Origin: Candidatus Heimdallarchaeota archaeon
GTDB lineage: Archaea; Asgardarchaeota; Heimdallarchaeia; Heimdallarchaeales; Kariarchaeaceae
Assembly (NCBI GenBank): GCA_021399405.1
Contig: JAAFKL010000371.1
Span: 1-10,558, forward strand
Direction of reading: 5' to 3'
DNA: 10,558 nucleotides
The notes beneath the pieces were generated by a model, which was not told the origin of the DNA, made no database searches, and saw only the letters and a program-made list of their open reading frames with translations. Of this stretch, positions 1 to 6,583 are shown piece by piece. Every line of letters begins with the position of its first letter. The stretch's first letter is position 1. Both the position numbers and the translations under genes were made by a program.

Positions 1-378
1 CCTATTCATTGGTCCAAACGGAATGGTGAATGGGTCCCGGATCCAGTTATCAGCGATGATCAATGTTTGATTGTTAATGTAAGAAACAAGGGTTTGGTCA
101 TTATAACTGGTTGTGGACACGCTGGGATAATAAATATAATACGAAACGCAATTGCATTAACTGGTATTGATAAGATATATTTCGTGATGGGTGGTTTTCA
201 TTTGACTGGTGGGATATTTGAACCGATCATCGAACCAACAGTCCAGGAATTGAAAATGATAAGTCCATCTTTCATTGTACCTGGACATTGTACTGGATAC
301 AAGGCAATTCACAGGATCGCTGCTCAAATGCCAGATGCCTATATACAAAATAGTGTTGGAACTAGATTTGTACTTTAG
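1..378 (+). CDS. MBL-fold hydrolase, dihydropterin/aminobenzene-phosphate synthase-like (3' part)
   Basis: This is the C-terminal 125 residues of a metallo-beta-lactamase-fold protein; the frame is open back to base 1, so the gene begins outside the window. Visible motifs are GCGHAG (about residues 35-40 of the fragment), GGFHL (61-65) and PGHCTG (92-97), which carry metal-binding histidines, and the ending VGTRFVL. This set is typical of the MBL subgroup that includes archaeal 7,8-dihydropterin-6-methyl-4-(beta-D-ribofuranosyl)-aminobenzene-5'-phosphate synthase (MJ0301-like), named for a step in methanopterin-type cofactor synthesis. Family members are usually 250-300 residues, so about half is missing, including the N-terminal HxHxDH motif. 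The substrate cannot be told from the fragment, and many relatives are annotated only as MBL-fold hydrolases. A TTG at 67 could serve as a start, but the homology continues upstream of it (residues PDPVISDDQ), so it is not the real start. Confidence 0.85.
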   Translation, partial: PIHWSKRNGEWVPDPVISDDQCLIVNVRNKGLVIITGCGHAGIINIIRNAIALTGIDKIYFVMGGFHLTGGIFEPIIEPTVQELKMISPSFIVPGHCTGYKAIHRIAAQMPDAYIQNSVGTRFVL

Positions 379-418
379 TTAATTAATAATCGATGACCAA
401 ATTCTAAATAAAATTTTG

Positions 419-440
419 TGTTTATTTTTTACTAATTTTA
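419..440 (+). terminator. T-rich tract after the MBL-fold gene
   Basis: A run of T-rich sequence (TTTATTTTTTACTAATTTT, 421-439) lies about 40 nt after the stop codon. Archaeal RNA polymerase commonly stops at oligo-T tracts without a hairpin, so this is a plausible terminator. In AT-rich DNA such tracts also arise by chance. Confidence 0.35.
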
Positions 441-515
441 AAATAATTGTAGTATTAACAAAAATCTATCGTTTTATGAATTCATTAAAATTCAATACTC
501 TACATCATATTCCAA

Positions 516-1415
516 ATGCTAACGCAAATACATATCTTGTTAACTTATAACTGCAATTACGAATGTGACCACTGTTTCTTATATTGCAATTCAGAATCTG
601 AAGGTACTTTTACTTTAAATCAAATTAAGACATTAATCGAAGAAGCAAAAAAAATTGAGACAATAGATTTAATTCATTTTGAAGGAGGAGAACCATTCCT
701 TTTCTATCCTTTGCTTGCTGAGAGTATTAAAATTGTTAAGCAAGCGCGTTATAAGGTAGGGATTGGCAGCAACGGATACTGGGCAACCTCAAAAGAAAAT
801 GCTGAACTTTATCTCAACTCCATAATATCATTGGAAGTTGATCAATTAATGATCAGTAATGATATCTACCATTATGGGGAGGATGTAGAAAATTTTGCCA
901 AAATTGCGGTTGAATCTGGTAGACGAGCGAAACTCGATGTTGGTGAATCTACAATTGATCCACCCAGAGTTACTGAAAGTAGAAAAGCTGAATATGAAAA
1001 AGCAATGCCGATTGTAACCGGAGACGTTATGTTTAGAGGGAGAGCAGCGGATAAGTTAGTAGAGGGACTACCCACAAAACATTGGAAAGAATTCAAAACT
1101 TGCCCCTATGAAGATTTGGTAAATCCGACACGAGTCCATATCGACTCATATGGTAACGTCCAAATTTGCCAAGGGCTAATTATTGGGAATTGCTGGGAGA
1201 CTCCATTATCTGAAATCATTGAAAATTATAATCCCACTGACAATCCTATATGTGGGCCATTGAATACTGGAGGTCCTTCCAAATTAATTGAAAGTTTAAA
1301 TCTTGAAATAAAAGAAGAGTACGTTGATGAGTGTCACGCATGCTATGAAGTACGTAAGAAATTAATGGATGAATATCCTGAAATTTTAGGACCTAAACTT
1401 GTGTATGGAAAATAA
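516..1415 (+). CDS. Radical SAM protein with C-terminal SPASM/twitch-like cysteines
   Basis: This 299-residue cytoplasmic enzyme belongs to the radical SAM superfamily. The CxxxCxxC motif that binds the [4Fe-4S] cluster is C13-x3-C17-x2-C20, and the SAM-contacting motif FEGGEP is at 55-60. The C-terminal third has further cysteines (C196, C218 in GNVQICQG, C226, C246, and the pair C273-x2-C276), a layout typical of SPASM or twitch domains that hold one or two auxiliary Fe-S clusters. Many enzymes of this type modify peptides or proteins, but no precursor peptide or partner enzyme lies next to the gene, so the substrate is unknown. The ATG start puts the radical SAM motif at the usual distance from the N terminus. 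No Shine-Dalgarno site is visible. A TTTAT box at 473-477 would give a short leader. The gene appears to be single, with 137 nt before it and 140 nt after it. The family is sure and the function is not. Confidence 0.9.
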   Translation: MLTQIHILLTYNCNYECDHCFLYCNSESEGTFTLNQIKTLIEEAKKIETIDLIHFEGGEPFLFYPLLAESIKIVKQARYKVGIGSNGYWATSKENAELYLNSIISLEVDQLMISNDIYHYGEDVENFAKIAVESGRRAKLDVGESTIDPPRVTESRKAEYEKAMPIVTGDVMFRGRAADKLVEGLPTKHWKEFKTCPYEDLVNPTRVHIDSYGNVQICQGLIIGNCWETPLSEIIENYNPTDNPICGPLNTGGPSKLIESLNLEIKEEYVDECHACYEVRKKLMDEYPEILGPKLVYGK

Positions 1416-1482
1416 TTGCGCTTAGCTGCACCTATGCGTAAAAATTAAAAATTCAGTGGAACAATTCGAGCGATATTTTCGA

Positions 1483-1490
1483 TTTATACT
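1483..1490 (+). promoter_or_regulatory. Candidate TATA box of the propeller surface-protein gene
   Basis: TTTATACT followed by CAAA resembles the boxes of the two small membrane-protein genes (TTTATTTACTCAAA at 4545). It lies 73 nt before the TTG start, which predicts a leader of about 45 nt. This is inferred from motif and spacing only. Confidence 0.35.
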
Positions 1491-1555
1491 CAAACAAAAT
1501 TTAATCTGCCAAAACGATCTAAAAGAAAATCTAAACTGGTAATCTTGACAGGGTT

Positions 1556-4459
1556 TTGCGTTTTTTTAAAAAAAATAAATTATTTCTCCTTCTGGTCACA
1601 ATTCTGATTATAATTCAACACCAAGGGAGTACCAATTTTATTGTAGTCGAAGATGTAGATCCTAGTAGTCTTACACTATCGTCTCATTTTTTCGCCGATT
1701 TCACTATTTCAATTGACGACGTAAAAATTGACTCAAAGTCAAATGTAATTCTTACTGGTTCAACCGTGCAAGAAATTAATCGAGATGCTAATTTTCAAAC
1801 AATCAATCAATTATTTATTTCAAAATTTACACTAGATGGAATTTGGATATGGACACAATTTTATCATATAGAAGATCTAGATACTGATTTTGCCTTGGCA
1901 ATTGATAAAGACGATAATATACTCATTGGTGGTCTTATTTCAAATAGATCTTCACTGACTCTTGGTGAAGCTAATAGTTTTGATACTGATTTAACTGGAC
2001 AGAGTAGTGGATTTCTAATGAAAATTAGTGGTGAAAACGGAGGAACTATTTTTTGGAGCACTTACTTAGAGGACAATAGTTGTTCTATCGATTCTGAAAA
2101 ATCATATGTCGATGGTATTGATGTCGATTCTAATAATAATTATGTAGTTGCGCTTATCAATCAATGCCCAGGGTTCCCGACTACTGATGATTCAGTACTG
2201 AAAGGCGAGTCAGATGTGGCCATAATGAAATTCGATTCAATAGGAAATCTAATTTGGAGTACTTTATACGGTGGTTCGGACATTGATATTGTTGAAGATT
2301 TGGAACTACGGATTGATTCTTCTGACAATATATTCATAACTTCGTCAACCCTATCAGTTGATTTACCCAACAAGTTGAACAATAGTTACATCCCATTATC
2401 AAATAACGGGGATGCTGGAGATGGTTATTTAGCAAAATTCAATTCGGATGGGAAAAATATTTACAGTAAATATATTGGAGGTTCAAGTACAGATGTGCTT
2501 AATTCTTTAGCCATAGGATCAAATGATCAAATTGCAGTAGCTGGATGGACCTCTTCGAACGATTTTCCAAATGTCAACGCATTTCAGAGCAACCACGCTC
2601 AATTTGAGCTCGGAAGTTCGCTTGTAAAAAGAGATGGCGTTGTAACGCTAATGCATAACAATGGATCAACTTACCTTAGTTCCTTTTTGGGAGGAAGCGA
2701 TAGGGATCAAGTCTTAAGTGTAGATTTCAATTTGGATGGTAATGTCGTTCTTGGGGGTGTAACCTTTTCGAACGATTTTAAATTGTTAAATCCTACAGAC
2801 GACAAAATTGAATCAAATAATCCAACAGACACATTCCAAGATAGTTTTGTTACTTCATTTGATGAAAATGGTGAATTTGTTTTCAGTACATATTTAGGAG
2901 GAAATGAAAAAGAAGAACGACCCCTGGTGAGGTATGATGATACAGGTAACATAATAGCAGCTGGATCAACTGAATCATCAGATTTCGAAAAAATGGGGGC
3001 GCCATACGATTATGAATACCCTAATCAACGAATAAATGGATATTTAGTGAAATATTCGTCAAGTGGCGAAATTCAATGGAGTACAGTAAGTACTGTAGCT
3101 ACTGACCCCCGTGGAGATGATGATGAAGATGGTCTTGCAAATGAAATTGAATTCAAATTAAATTCGGATGCTGAGAATGCGGATACGGATGGAGATGGAA
3201 TTACGGATGGTTGGGAGCTTACACACCAATTAAATTTCAAGATAGATGATTCTAAATCAGATCCAGATGAGGATGGTCTAAATAATTTAGAGGAATTTGA
3301 AGCAAATACAAATCCTTACAGTTCAGATACGGATGGAGATAATATACCGGACCTTTATGAAGTCAAGAACAATCTTGATCCAACTATTTATGACTCTGAC
3401 AAAGATTTAGATAATGATGGAATAACAAACTTAGATGAATATTTACTTGGTTTCAACCCTATGAAAAAGGACACGGACTCCGATGGGATGGATGATGGGT
3501 GGGAATTAAGAAATGGGCTTAATGCAACATATGATGATTCGAACCAAGATCCTGATGGTGATGGTGTGAAAAATTATTGGGAATATAATTTGGGATTGGA
3601 TCCCCATGACTCGAATTTACCTGAAATAATTATCATTGGAATGGTTCTTATTTTAATTCCAATCACAATATCATTGTTGTATATTAAGAAACGAAATTCA
3701 GCTAAGTCACAAGGATTTAATGGTGTTTGGCACCAATTTAAATCAAAAGGCAAGGGTTTCAGTTCAATTCACGAATTAAACTCTGCTCGAAAAGCAGGTT
3801 TTCATTCGATTTCAATGAGAAACATTGTTAATACTGCTGGGTACACAAAAATTGGCCAGTTAAAGGATGCTTGGGAAATTTTAATTTCAAAAATAAATTC
3901 TGCTGGGGAAAGAGACTTCGAGCTGATAAAAGAGAACGTGATTAACTCAACTAGTTCGAAAGATCGATCAATTAATATTGAAATCGCAAATAATGCAATA
4001 TCTAATCTCCGGAGTGATAAGAGTGAACTACTGCCCAATTTATCATTAAGTCAAACTTTACTAGAAACCGGGAACCAGATTGATAAGAATATTACGGGTA
4101 TAAGTGTTACTGAAGTAGAAATGTATCAACATAAATTCAACAATTACCTGGTAATTATAGACAAAGAATTGATTGAACTTGAAGGTTTGGTGAAAGAGAG
4201 GATGGATTGGTTTGCTCCTTGGGATCAATTACTTTCACTAATTGAAATTTCTAAAGATGGTTCACCCATAAAAATGAGTTTGATTTCAAAAACAGTTAAT
4301 TTAGAAATAAATCATGCCGAAACATTGTTACAACTACTTTTGAAGGAATATGAAACGATTGGCTCTTATGACCCAAATAGCCAAATTTTTACGAAGGGCA
4401 TCAATATAGCTAGTTATGTTAATTTAGCAAAAAGAATCGCTACAGAAGGATTAGAATAA
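1556..4459 (+). CDS. Membrane-anchored surface protein: SBBP-type propeller, calcium loops, TM helix, cytoplasmic tail
   Basis: This 967-residue protein has a clear order of parts. Residues 1-25 are a signal peptide (basic MRFFKKNK, then a hydrophobic core). Residues about 30-515 hold SBBP-type beta-propeller repeats, with W/F/Y-S-T strands recurring near 99, 167, 234, 303, 374, 443 and 508. Residues 517-688 carry seven D-x-D-x-D-G-like loops of thrombospondin type 3/EF-hand character (for example DTDGDGITDGWE). Residues 691-710 are one transmembrane helix followed by KKR. Residues 711-967 are cytoplasmic: four 14-residue repeats (720-775), then a largely helical part. This predicts an exported, calcium-stabilised propeller fixed to the membrane and joined to an inner module, so a role in binding or sensing is plausible but inferred. 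TTG at 1556 is the only start in frame after the TAA at 1532 that keeps the signal peptide; AGGG lies only 2 nt before it, too close to be a good ribosome site. No enzymatic motif was recognised. Confidence 0.88.
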   Translation: MRFFKKNKLFLLLVTILIIIQHQGSTNFIVVEDVDPSSLTLSSHFFADFTISIDDVKIDSKSNVILTGSTVQEINRDANFQTINQLFISKFTLDGIWIWTQFYHIEDLDTDFALAIDKDDNILIGGLISNRSSLTLGEANSFDTDLTGQSSGFLMKISGENGGTIFWSTYLEDNSCSIDSEKSYVDGIDVDSNNNYVVALINQCPGFPTTDDSVLKGESDVAIMKFDSIGNLIWSTLYGGSDIDIVEDLELRIDSSDNIFITSSTLSVDLPNKLNNSYIPLSNNGDAGDGYLAKFNSDGKNIYSKYIGGSSTDVLNSLAIGSNDQIAVAGWTSSNDFPNVNAFQSNHAQFELGSSLVKRDGVVTLMHNNGSTYLSSFLGGSDRDQVLSVDFNLDGNVVLGGVTFSNDFKLLNPTDDKIESNNPTDTFQDSFVTSFDENGEFVFSTYLGGNEKEERPLVRYDDTGNIIAAGSTESSDFEKMGAPYDYEYPNQRINGYLVKYSSSGEIQWSTVSTVATDPRGDDDEDGLANEIEFKLNSDAENADTDGDGITDGWELTHQLNFKIDDSKSDPDEDGLNNLEEFEANTNPYSSDTDGDNIPDLYEVKNNLDPTIYDSDKDLDNDGITNLDEYLLGFNPMKKDTDSDGMDDGWELRNGLNATYDDSNQDPDGDGVKNYWEYNLGLDPHDSNLPEIIIIGMVLILIPITISLLYIKKRNSAKSQGFNGVWHQFKSKGKGFSSIHELNSARKAGFHSISMRNIVNTAGYTKIGQLKDAWEILISKINSAGERDFELIKENVINSTSSKDRSINIEIANNAISNLRSDKSELLPNLSLSQTLLETGNQIDKNITGISVTEVEMYQHKFNNYLVIIDKELIELEGLVKERMDWFAPWDQLLSLIEISKDGSPIKMSLISKTVNLEINHAETLLQLLLKEYETIGSYDPNSQIFTKGINIASYVNLAKRIATEGLE

Positions 4460-4544
4460 ATTTCAAAATAAAATGCGAGCCTGATTAGCGTTTTATAGAT
4501 TTGAATCCACAATTAATTTCGTGTCAAAAATGTTAGCCAATATA

Positions 4545-4552
4545 TTTATTTA
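4545..4552 (+). promoter_or_regulatory. TATA box of the first small membrane-protein gene
   Basis: TTTATTTA followed by CT and AAATC lies about 30 nt before the ATG at 4576. The same TTATTTACT element stands exactly 30 nt before the ATG of the tandem copy. An archaeal TATA box sits about 25-30 nt before the transcription start, so the message would begin at or very near the ATG (leaderless). Confidence 0.6.
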
Positions 4553-4575
4553 CTCAAATCGCCATAGTATATTTG

Positions 4576-4800
4576 ATGATAACCTCTACTCAGCTGTTGA
4601 CAGCTTTATTGTTTAGTGGATTCCTAATCTTGGTAATTATCGCATTCTTTCCAAGTTACCTACTTAGATTCATTGGGAAGTTGATATCAAGGGATTTAGA
4701 AACGAAATATAAAGGATTTGGCTCTACAACAAAAGATCAGGGAATGGATGAAGACATGGTTCAAATTGGCACAGTAGGGTTAATTCAAACTAGAAAATAA
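4576..4800 (+). CDS. Small single-pass membrane protein, copy 1
   Basis: This 74-residue protein is not matched to a family I recognise. It has a hydrophobic N-terminal helix (about 7-26), then a conserved basic stretch FFPSYLLRFIGK (24-35) that looks like a membrane-interface helix, and a polar tail rich in G, D, E, Q and K. A tail-in, single-pass topology is suggested by R31, K35 and R39 just after the helix. It is 74% identical (55 of 74) to the next gene. The ATG at 4576 is chosen because the tandem copy starts at the same codon and the TATA element is at the same distance; a TTG one codon upstream (4573) is the only alternative. No Shine-Dalgarno site is present, in line with a leaderless message. 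The function is unknown; being a retained duplicate with conserved sequence argues that it is a real gene. Confidence 0.85.
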   Translation: MITSTQLLTALLFSGFLILVIIAFFPSYLLRFIGKLISRDLETKYKGFGSTTKDQGMDEDMVQIGTVGLIQTRK

Positions 4801-4886
4801 AAAGATCAAGCGCTAATTCGGTTTGCTGAAGACATTTGTGATAGTTATTAGAACACAAAAATTTATTTCACATTAAACACAAAAGA

Positions 4887-4894
4887 CTTATTTA
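4887..4894 (+). promoter_or_regulatory. TATA box of the second small membrane-protein gene
   Basis: CTTATTTA, continuing as CTAAAATCAGTATAT, mirrors the element before copy 1 and lies 30 nt before the ATG at 4918. Its conservation between the duplicates supports a functional promoter for each copy rather than one shared transcript. Confidence 0.6.
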
Positions 4895-4917
4895 CTAAAA
4901 TCAGTATATCTGACTAA

Positions 4918-5142
4918 ATGATAACCTCTACTCAGGTGCTGACAGTTCTATTGTTTACTGGATTTCTGGTATTAGTAATTGTTGCATTCTTTCCAAGTTA
5001 CCTACTTAGATTCATTGGGAAGATAATATCAAGAGATCTAACTGGGAGTTATAGAGAATTTGGTTCGAAAACAACAAATCAGGGAACGGATGAAGATATG
5101 GTTCAAAACGGAACTGTGGAGTTGAAACAAACCATAAAATAA
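4918..5142 (+). CDS. Small single-pass membrane protein, copy 2
   Basis: This is the 74-residue paralog of the gene just upstream, with no insertion or deletion between the two. The hydrophobic helix (7-26) differs only by conservative L/I/V/A/S/T swaps, while FFPSYLLRFIGK (24-35), ISRDL (37-41) and DEDMVQ (58-63) are unchanged. Most differences are in the polar tail (positions 42-57 and 64-73). This pattern indicates protein-level selection on the membrane and interface part with freer change in the tail. The ATG lacks a Shine-Dalgarno site and is probably leaderless. The 117 nt between the copies hold only this gene's promoter. A 430-nt non-coding stretch follows. The function is unknown; a paired or differently regulated membrane subunit is possible, but nothing in the sequence shows a partner. 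Confidence 0.85.
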   Translation: MITSTQVLTVLLFTGFLVLVIVAFFPSYLLRFIGKIISRDLTGSYREFGSKTTNQGTDEDMVQNGTVELKQTIK

Positions 5143-5303
5143 AAATTAGAAGTTGTGATTCAAAATTTAAAATTATCAAAACATATTATAATATCAAACA
5201 TAATAATTGTATCGGTAACTAATATAATTCATTTATGAATAGATCATTACTAAATTTAGGTTCCTAAAATTATAGAATAATCATTCTACAACGGTTGATT
5301 AAC

Positions 5304-5343
5304 AATCGATAAATAGTTTCCAATGCTTTTAATCGATGATTAG
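5304..5343. repeat. Direct repeat AATCGATrAwTAG, two copies
   Basis: AATCGATAAATAG (5304-5316) and AATCGATGATTAG (5331-5343) match at 11 of 13 positions and are 27 nt apart, just upstream of the TATATAAGG box at 5350. They could be binding sites for a regulator. Chance is possible in AT-rich DNA. Confidence 0.3.
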
Positions 5344-5349
5344 AGCTGG

Positions 5350-5358
5350 TATATAAGG
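5350..5358 (+). promoter_or_regulatory. Distal TATA-like box upstream of TFB
   Basis: TATATAAGG is a good archaeal TATA-box match. It would start a transcript near 5380, giving a leader of about 190 nt before TFB. It may be an alternative promoter or serve a non-coding transcript. Confidence 0.4.
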
Positions 5359-5428
5359 TATTCCCTTGAAATTAAAGCCCCTCAAATAATTGAACTACAC
5401 TTTGTGATAGGTGAATGATGACCTAACC

Positions 5429-5437
5429 TTTATATAA
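5429..5437 (+). promoter_or_regulatory. Proximal TATA box for TFB
   Basis: TTTATATAA is the best TATA box in the region. It predicts a start near 5460 and a leader of about 110 nt before the TTG at 5573. Such a leader is long for an archaeon whose other genes here look leaderless. Confidence 0.5.
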
Positions 5438-5465
5438 TTGGTTGTCTTTTACTGTTAATAGAGAA

Positions 5466-5480
5466 GTATCATTTTGATAC
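5466..5480 (+). promoter_or_regulatory. Perfect inverted repeat at the predicted TFB transcript start
   Basis: GTATCA-TTT-TGATAC is a perfect 6-bp stem with a 3-nt loop, about 30-50 nt after the TATA box at 5429. It could act as an operator in DNA or a 5' hairpin in RNA. Confidence 0.35.
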
Positions 5481-5498
5481 CGTAGGATAAGAACATGA

Positions 5499-5516
5499 CC
5501 AGAATCAGAATTCTGG
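5499..5516 (+). promoter_or_regulatory. Hairpin in the TFB leader
   Basis: CCAGAAT-CAGA-ATTCTGG is a perfect 7-bp stem with a 4-nt loop, lying inside the predicted TFB leader and overlapping a short upstream frame (5495-5521). Confidence 0.35.
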
Positions 5517-5561
5517 AGTGATTTTGAATTCTTAAACCCCACGGACTTTAATGTTACAACT

Positions 5562-5566
5562 GGAGG
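5562..5566 (+). promoter_or_regulatory. Shine-Dalgarno site of TFB
   Basis: GGAGG lies 6 nt before TTG 5573 and decides that start; the frame has a stop at 5549 and no methionine codon until about residue 125. It is the only strong ribosome site seen in the window. Confidence 0.75.
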
Positions 5567-5572
5567 ATTCTT

Positions 5573-6529
5573 TTGAGTAGCAGTTTAAACAAATCCAATG
5601 GAAATAATAAAATCACAGCTAATACCCAAGTCTGTCCTGAATGTGGATCTAAAAATCTAATACAGGATAAAACTCGTGGAGAAACAATATGCAGAAACTG
5701 TGGTACAGTGGTTGATTCACTATTAATCGACGACTCCCCAGAATGGAGAGCATATAATTCTGCCGAAAGAGATAGTAGATCGAGAGTCGGAGCACCCACA
5801 ACATATACAATTCATGATAAGGGTTTGTCCACTCAGATAGGTACTGAAGACAGAGACGTTTTCGGTCAGAAATTATCAGCCACACAGCGTAATCGATTCC
5901 ACAGATTAAGAAAGTGGAATGCTAGAAGTCGTATTCATTCTTCCACGGATCGAAATCTGACAAAGGCAATGCGTGAACTTGATCGATTGGCAAGTCAAAT
6001 GACACTGCCCCGAACAGTAAAAGAGACTGCTTCAATTATTTATCGAAAAGCACTGCAAGCCAATTTAATTAGAGGTCGTTCTATTGAAGAAATGATTTCT
6101 GCCGCAACATATGCTGCAGCTAGACAACGTCACCTTCCTAGAACCTTAGATGAGATTGCAAATCATTCACGAATTAGCAAGAAAGAATTGGGTAGAGCTT
6201 ACAGATTACTTATTTCTGAATTGAAATTGAAGATCCCATTAGCTGATCCGATTAATTATGTAGTCAGATTTGCCTCTGAGCTGGGATTGAGTGGAGTTGT
6301 ATCTCAAGAAGCAAGAGAGATCGTACTTCGTGCAAAAAGTGAAAGATTAGCTATGGGTAAGGATCCAGTATCTTTAGCAGCAGCCAGTATTTACATTGCA
6401 GGGATATTGCATAACCAGCAACTAACTCAACAAGGTATTGCTGATATTGCAGGTGTCACCGAAGTAACTATTCGAAATAGATATAAAGAATTGGTCAAGA
6501 AATTAGAAATCACTGCACCTCTGTATTAA
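5573..6529 (+). CDS. tfb: Transcription initiation factor B (TFB, TFIIB family)
   Basis: TFB joins the TBP-TATA complex, contacts the BRE element and brings in RNA polymerase. The 318-residue length is normal for the family. The N-terminal zinc ribbon has C21-x2-C24 and C40-x2-C43. The B-reader/linker region follows, with the typical SPEWRAYNSAERDSRSRVG (about 54-72). Two cyclin-fold repeats span about 115-210 and 215-315, and the second ends in the helix-turn-helix that reads the BRE (TQQGIADIAGVTEVTIRNRY). All four zinc ligands are present, so this looks like a fully active general factor. The start is TTG with GGAGG at 5562-5566. Unlike its neighbours the gene has a long leader with hairpins, which suggests control at the RNA or promoter level. 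The next gene has its own promoter, so TFB is probably transcribed alone. Archaea often carry several TFB genes; whether this is the main one cannot be told from the window. Confidence 0.97.
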   Translation: MSSSLNKSNGNNKITANTQVCPECGSKNLIQDKTRGETICRNCGTVVDSLLIDDSPEWRAYNSAERDSRSRVGAPTTYTIHDKGLSTQIGTEDRDVFGQKLSATQRNRFHRLRKWNARSRIHSSTDRNLTKAMRELDRLASQMTLPRTVKETASIIYRKALQANLIRGRSIEEMISAATYAAARQRHLPRTLDEIANHSRISKKELGRAYRLLISELKLKIPLADPINYVVRFASELGLSGVVSQEAREIVLRAKSERLAMGKDPVSLAAASIYIAGILHNQQLTQQGIADIAGVTEVTIRNRYKELVKKLEITAPLY

Positions 6530-6554
6530 TTCCAATCTAACAAATCATAAGTCA

Positions 6555-6559
6555 TTTAT
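6555..6559 (+). promoter_or_regulatory. TATA-like box of the HEAT-repeat gene
   Basis: TTTAT begins 29 nt before ATG 6584, in the 54-nt gap after TFB. The spacing fits a leaderless message and a promoter separate from TFB. Confidence 0.4.
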
Positions 6560-6583
6560 CAGTATTAATCTTGATTCAAATAT

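Larger units (their letters stand above)
4545..5142 (+). repeat. Tandem gene duplication including promoter
   Basis: Bases 4545-4800 and 4887-5142 are two direct copies offset by exactly 342 nt. They share the promoter element and the whole reading frame. The longest exact match is 39 nt (4642-4680 and 4984-5022), covering the FFPSYLLRFIGK codons. No insertion sequence or terminal repeat flanks the unit. Confidence 0.85.
5143..5572. other. 430-nt non-coding region: TFB control region and leader
   Basis: No reading frame above a few codons is found on either strand. The stretch contains two inverted repeats (5227-5240 and 5273-5288), a 13-bp near-repeat (5304-5316 and 5331-5343), two TATA-like boxes (5350-5358 and 5429-5437), two short hairpins (5466-5480 and 5499-5516), an eight-residue upstream frame and the ribosome site of TFB. 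No tRNA or other known RNA fold was recognised. Confidence 0.7.

Noticed and set aside
67..378. TTG at 67 as the true start of the first gene
   Set aside because: The frame is open to base 1 and the upstream residues still match the MBL-fold family, so the gene is cut by the window edge.
1864..4038. Several minus-strand frames of 65-81 codons within the surface-protein gene
   Set aside because: They are serine- and leucine-rich antisense readings of a repetitive coding region, with no start signals of their own.
4472..4515. Possible tRNA arm (ATTTGAATCC) in the gap after the surface-protein gene
   Set aside because: No acceptor, D or anticodon stem could be paired around it.
4801..5142. Tandem copies as part of an insertion sequence or transposon
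   Set aside because: There is no transposase and no terminal inverted repeat or target-site duplication around the unit.
5415..5421. C-box-like ATGATGA that might mark a C/D guide RNA
   Set aside because: No D box (CTGA) or matching C'/D' pair was found at a suitable distance.
5554..5885. Minus-strand open frames over the start of TFB
   Set aside because: They are antisense to the zinc-ribbon and linker codons of TFB, which are clearly coding on the plus strand.
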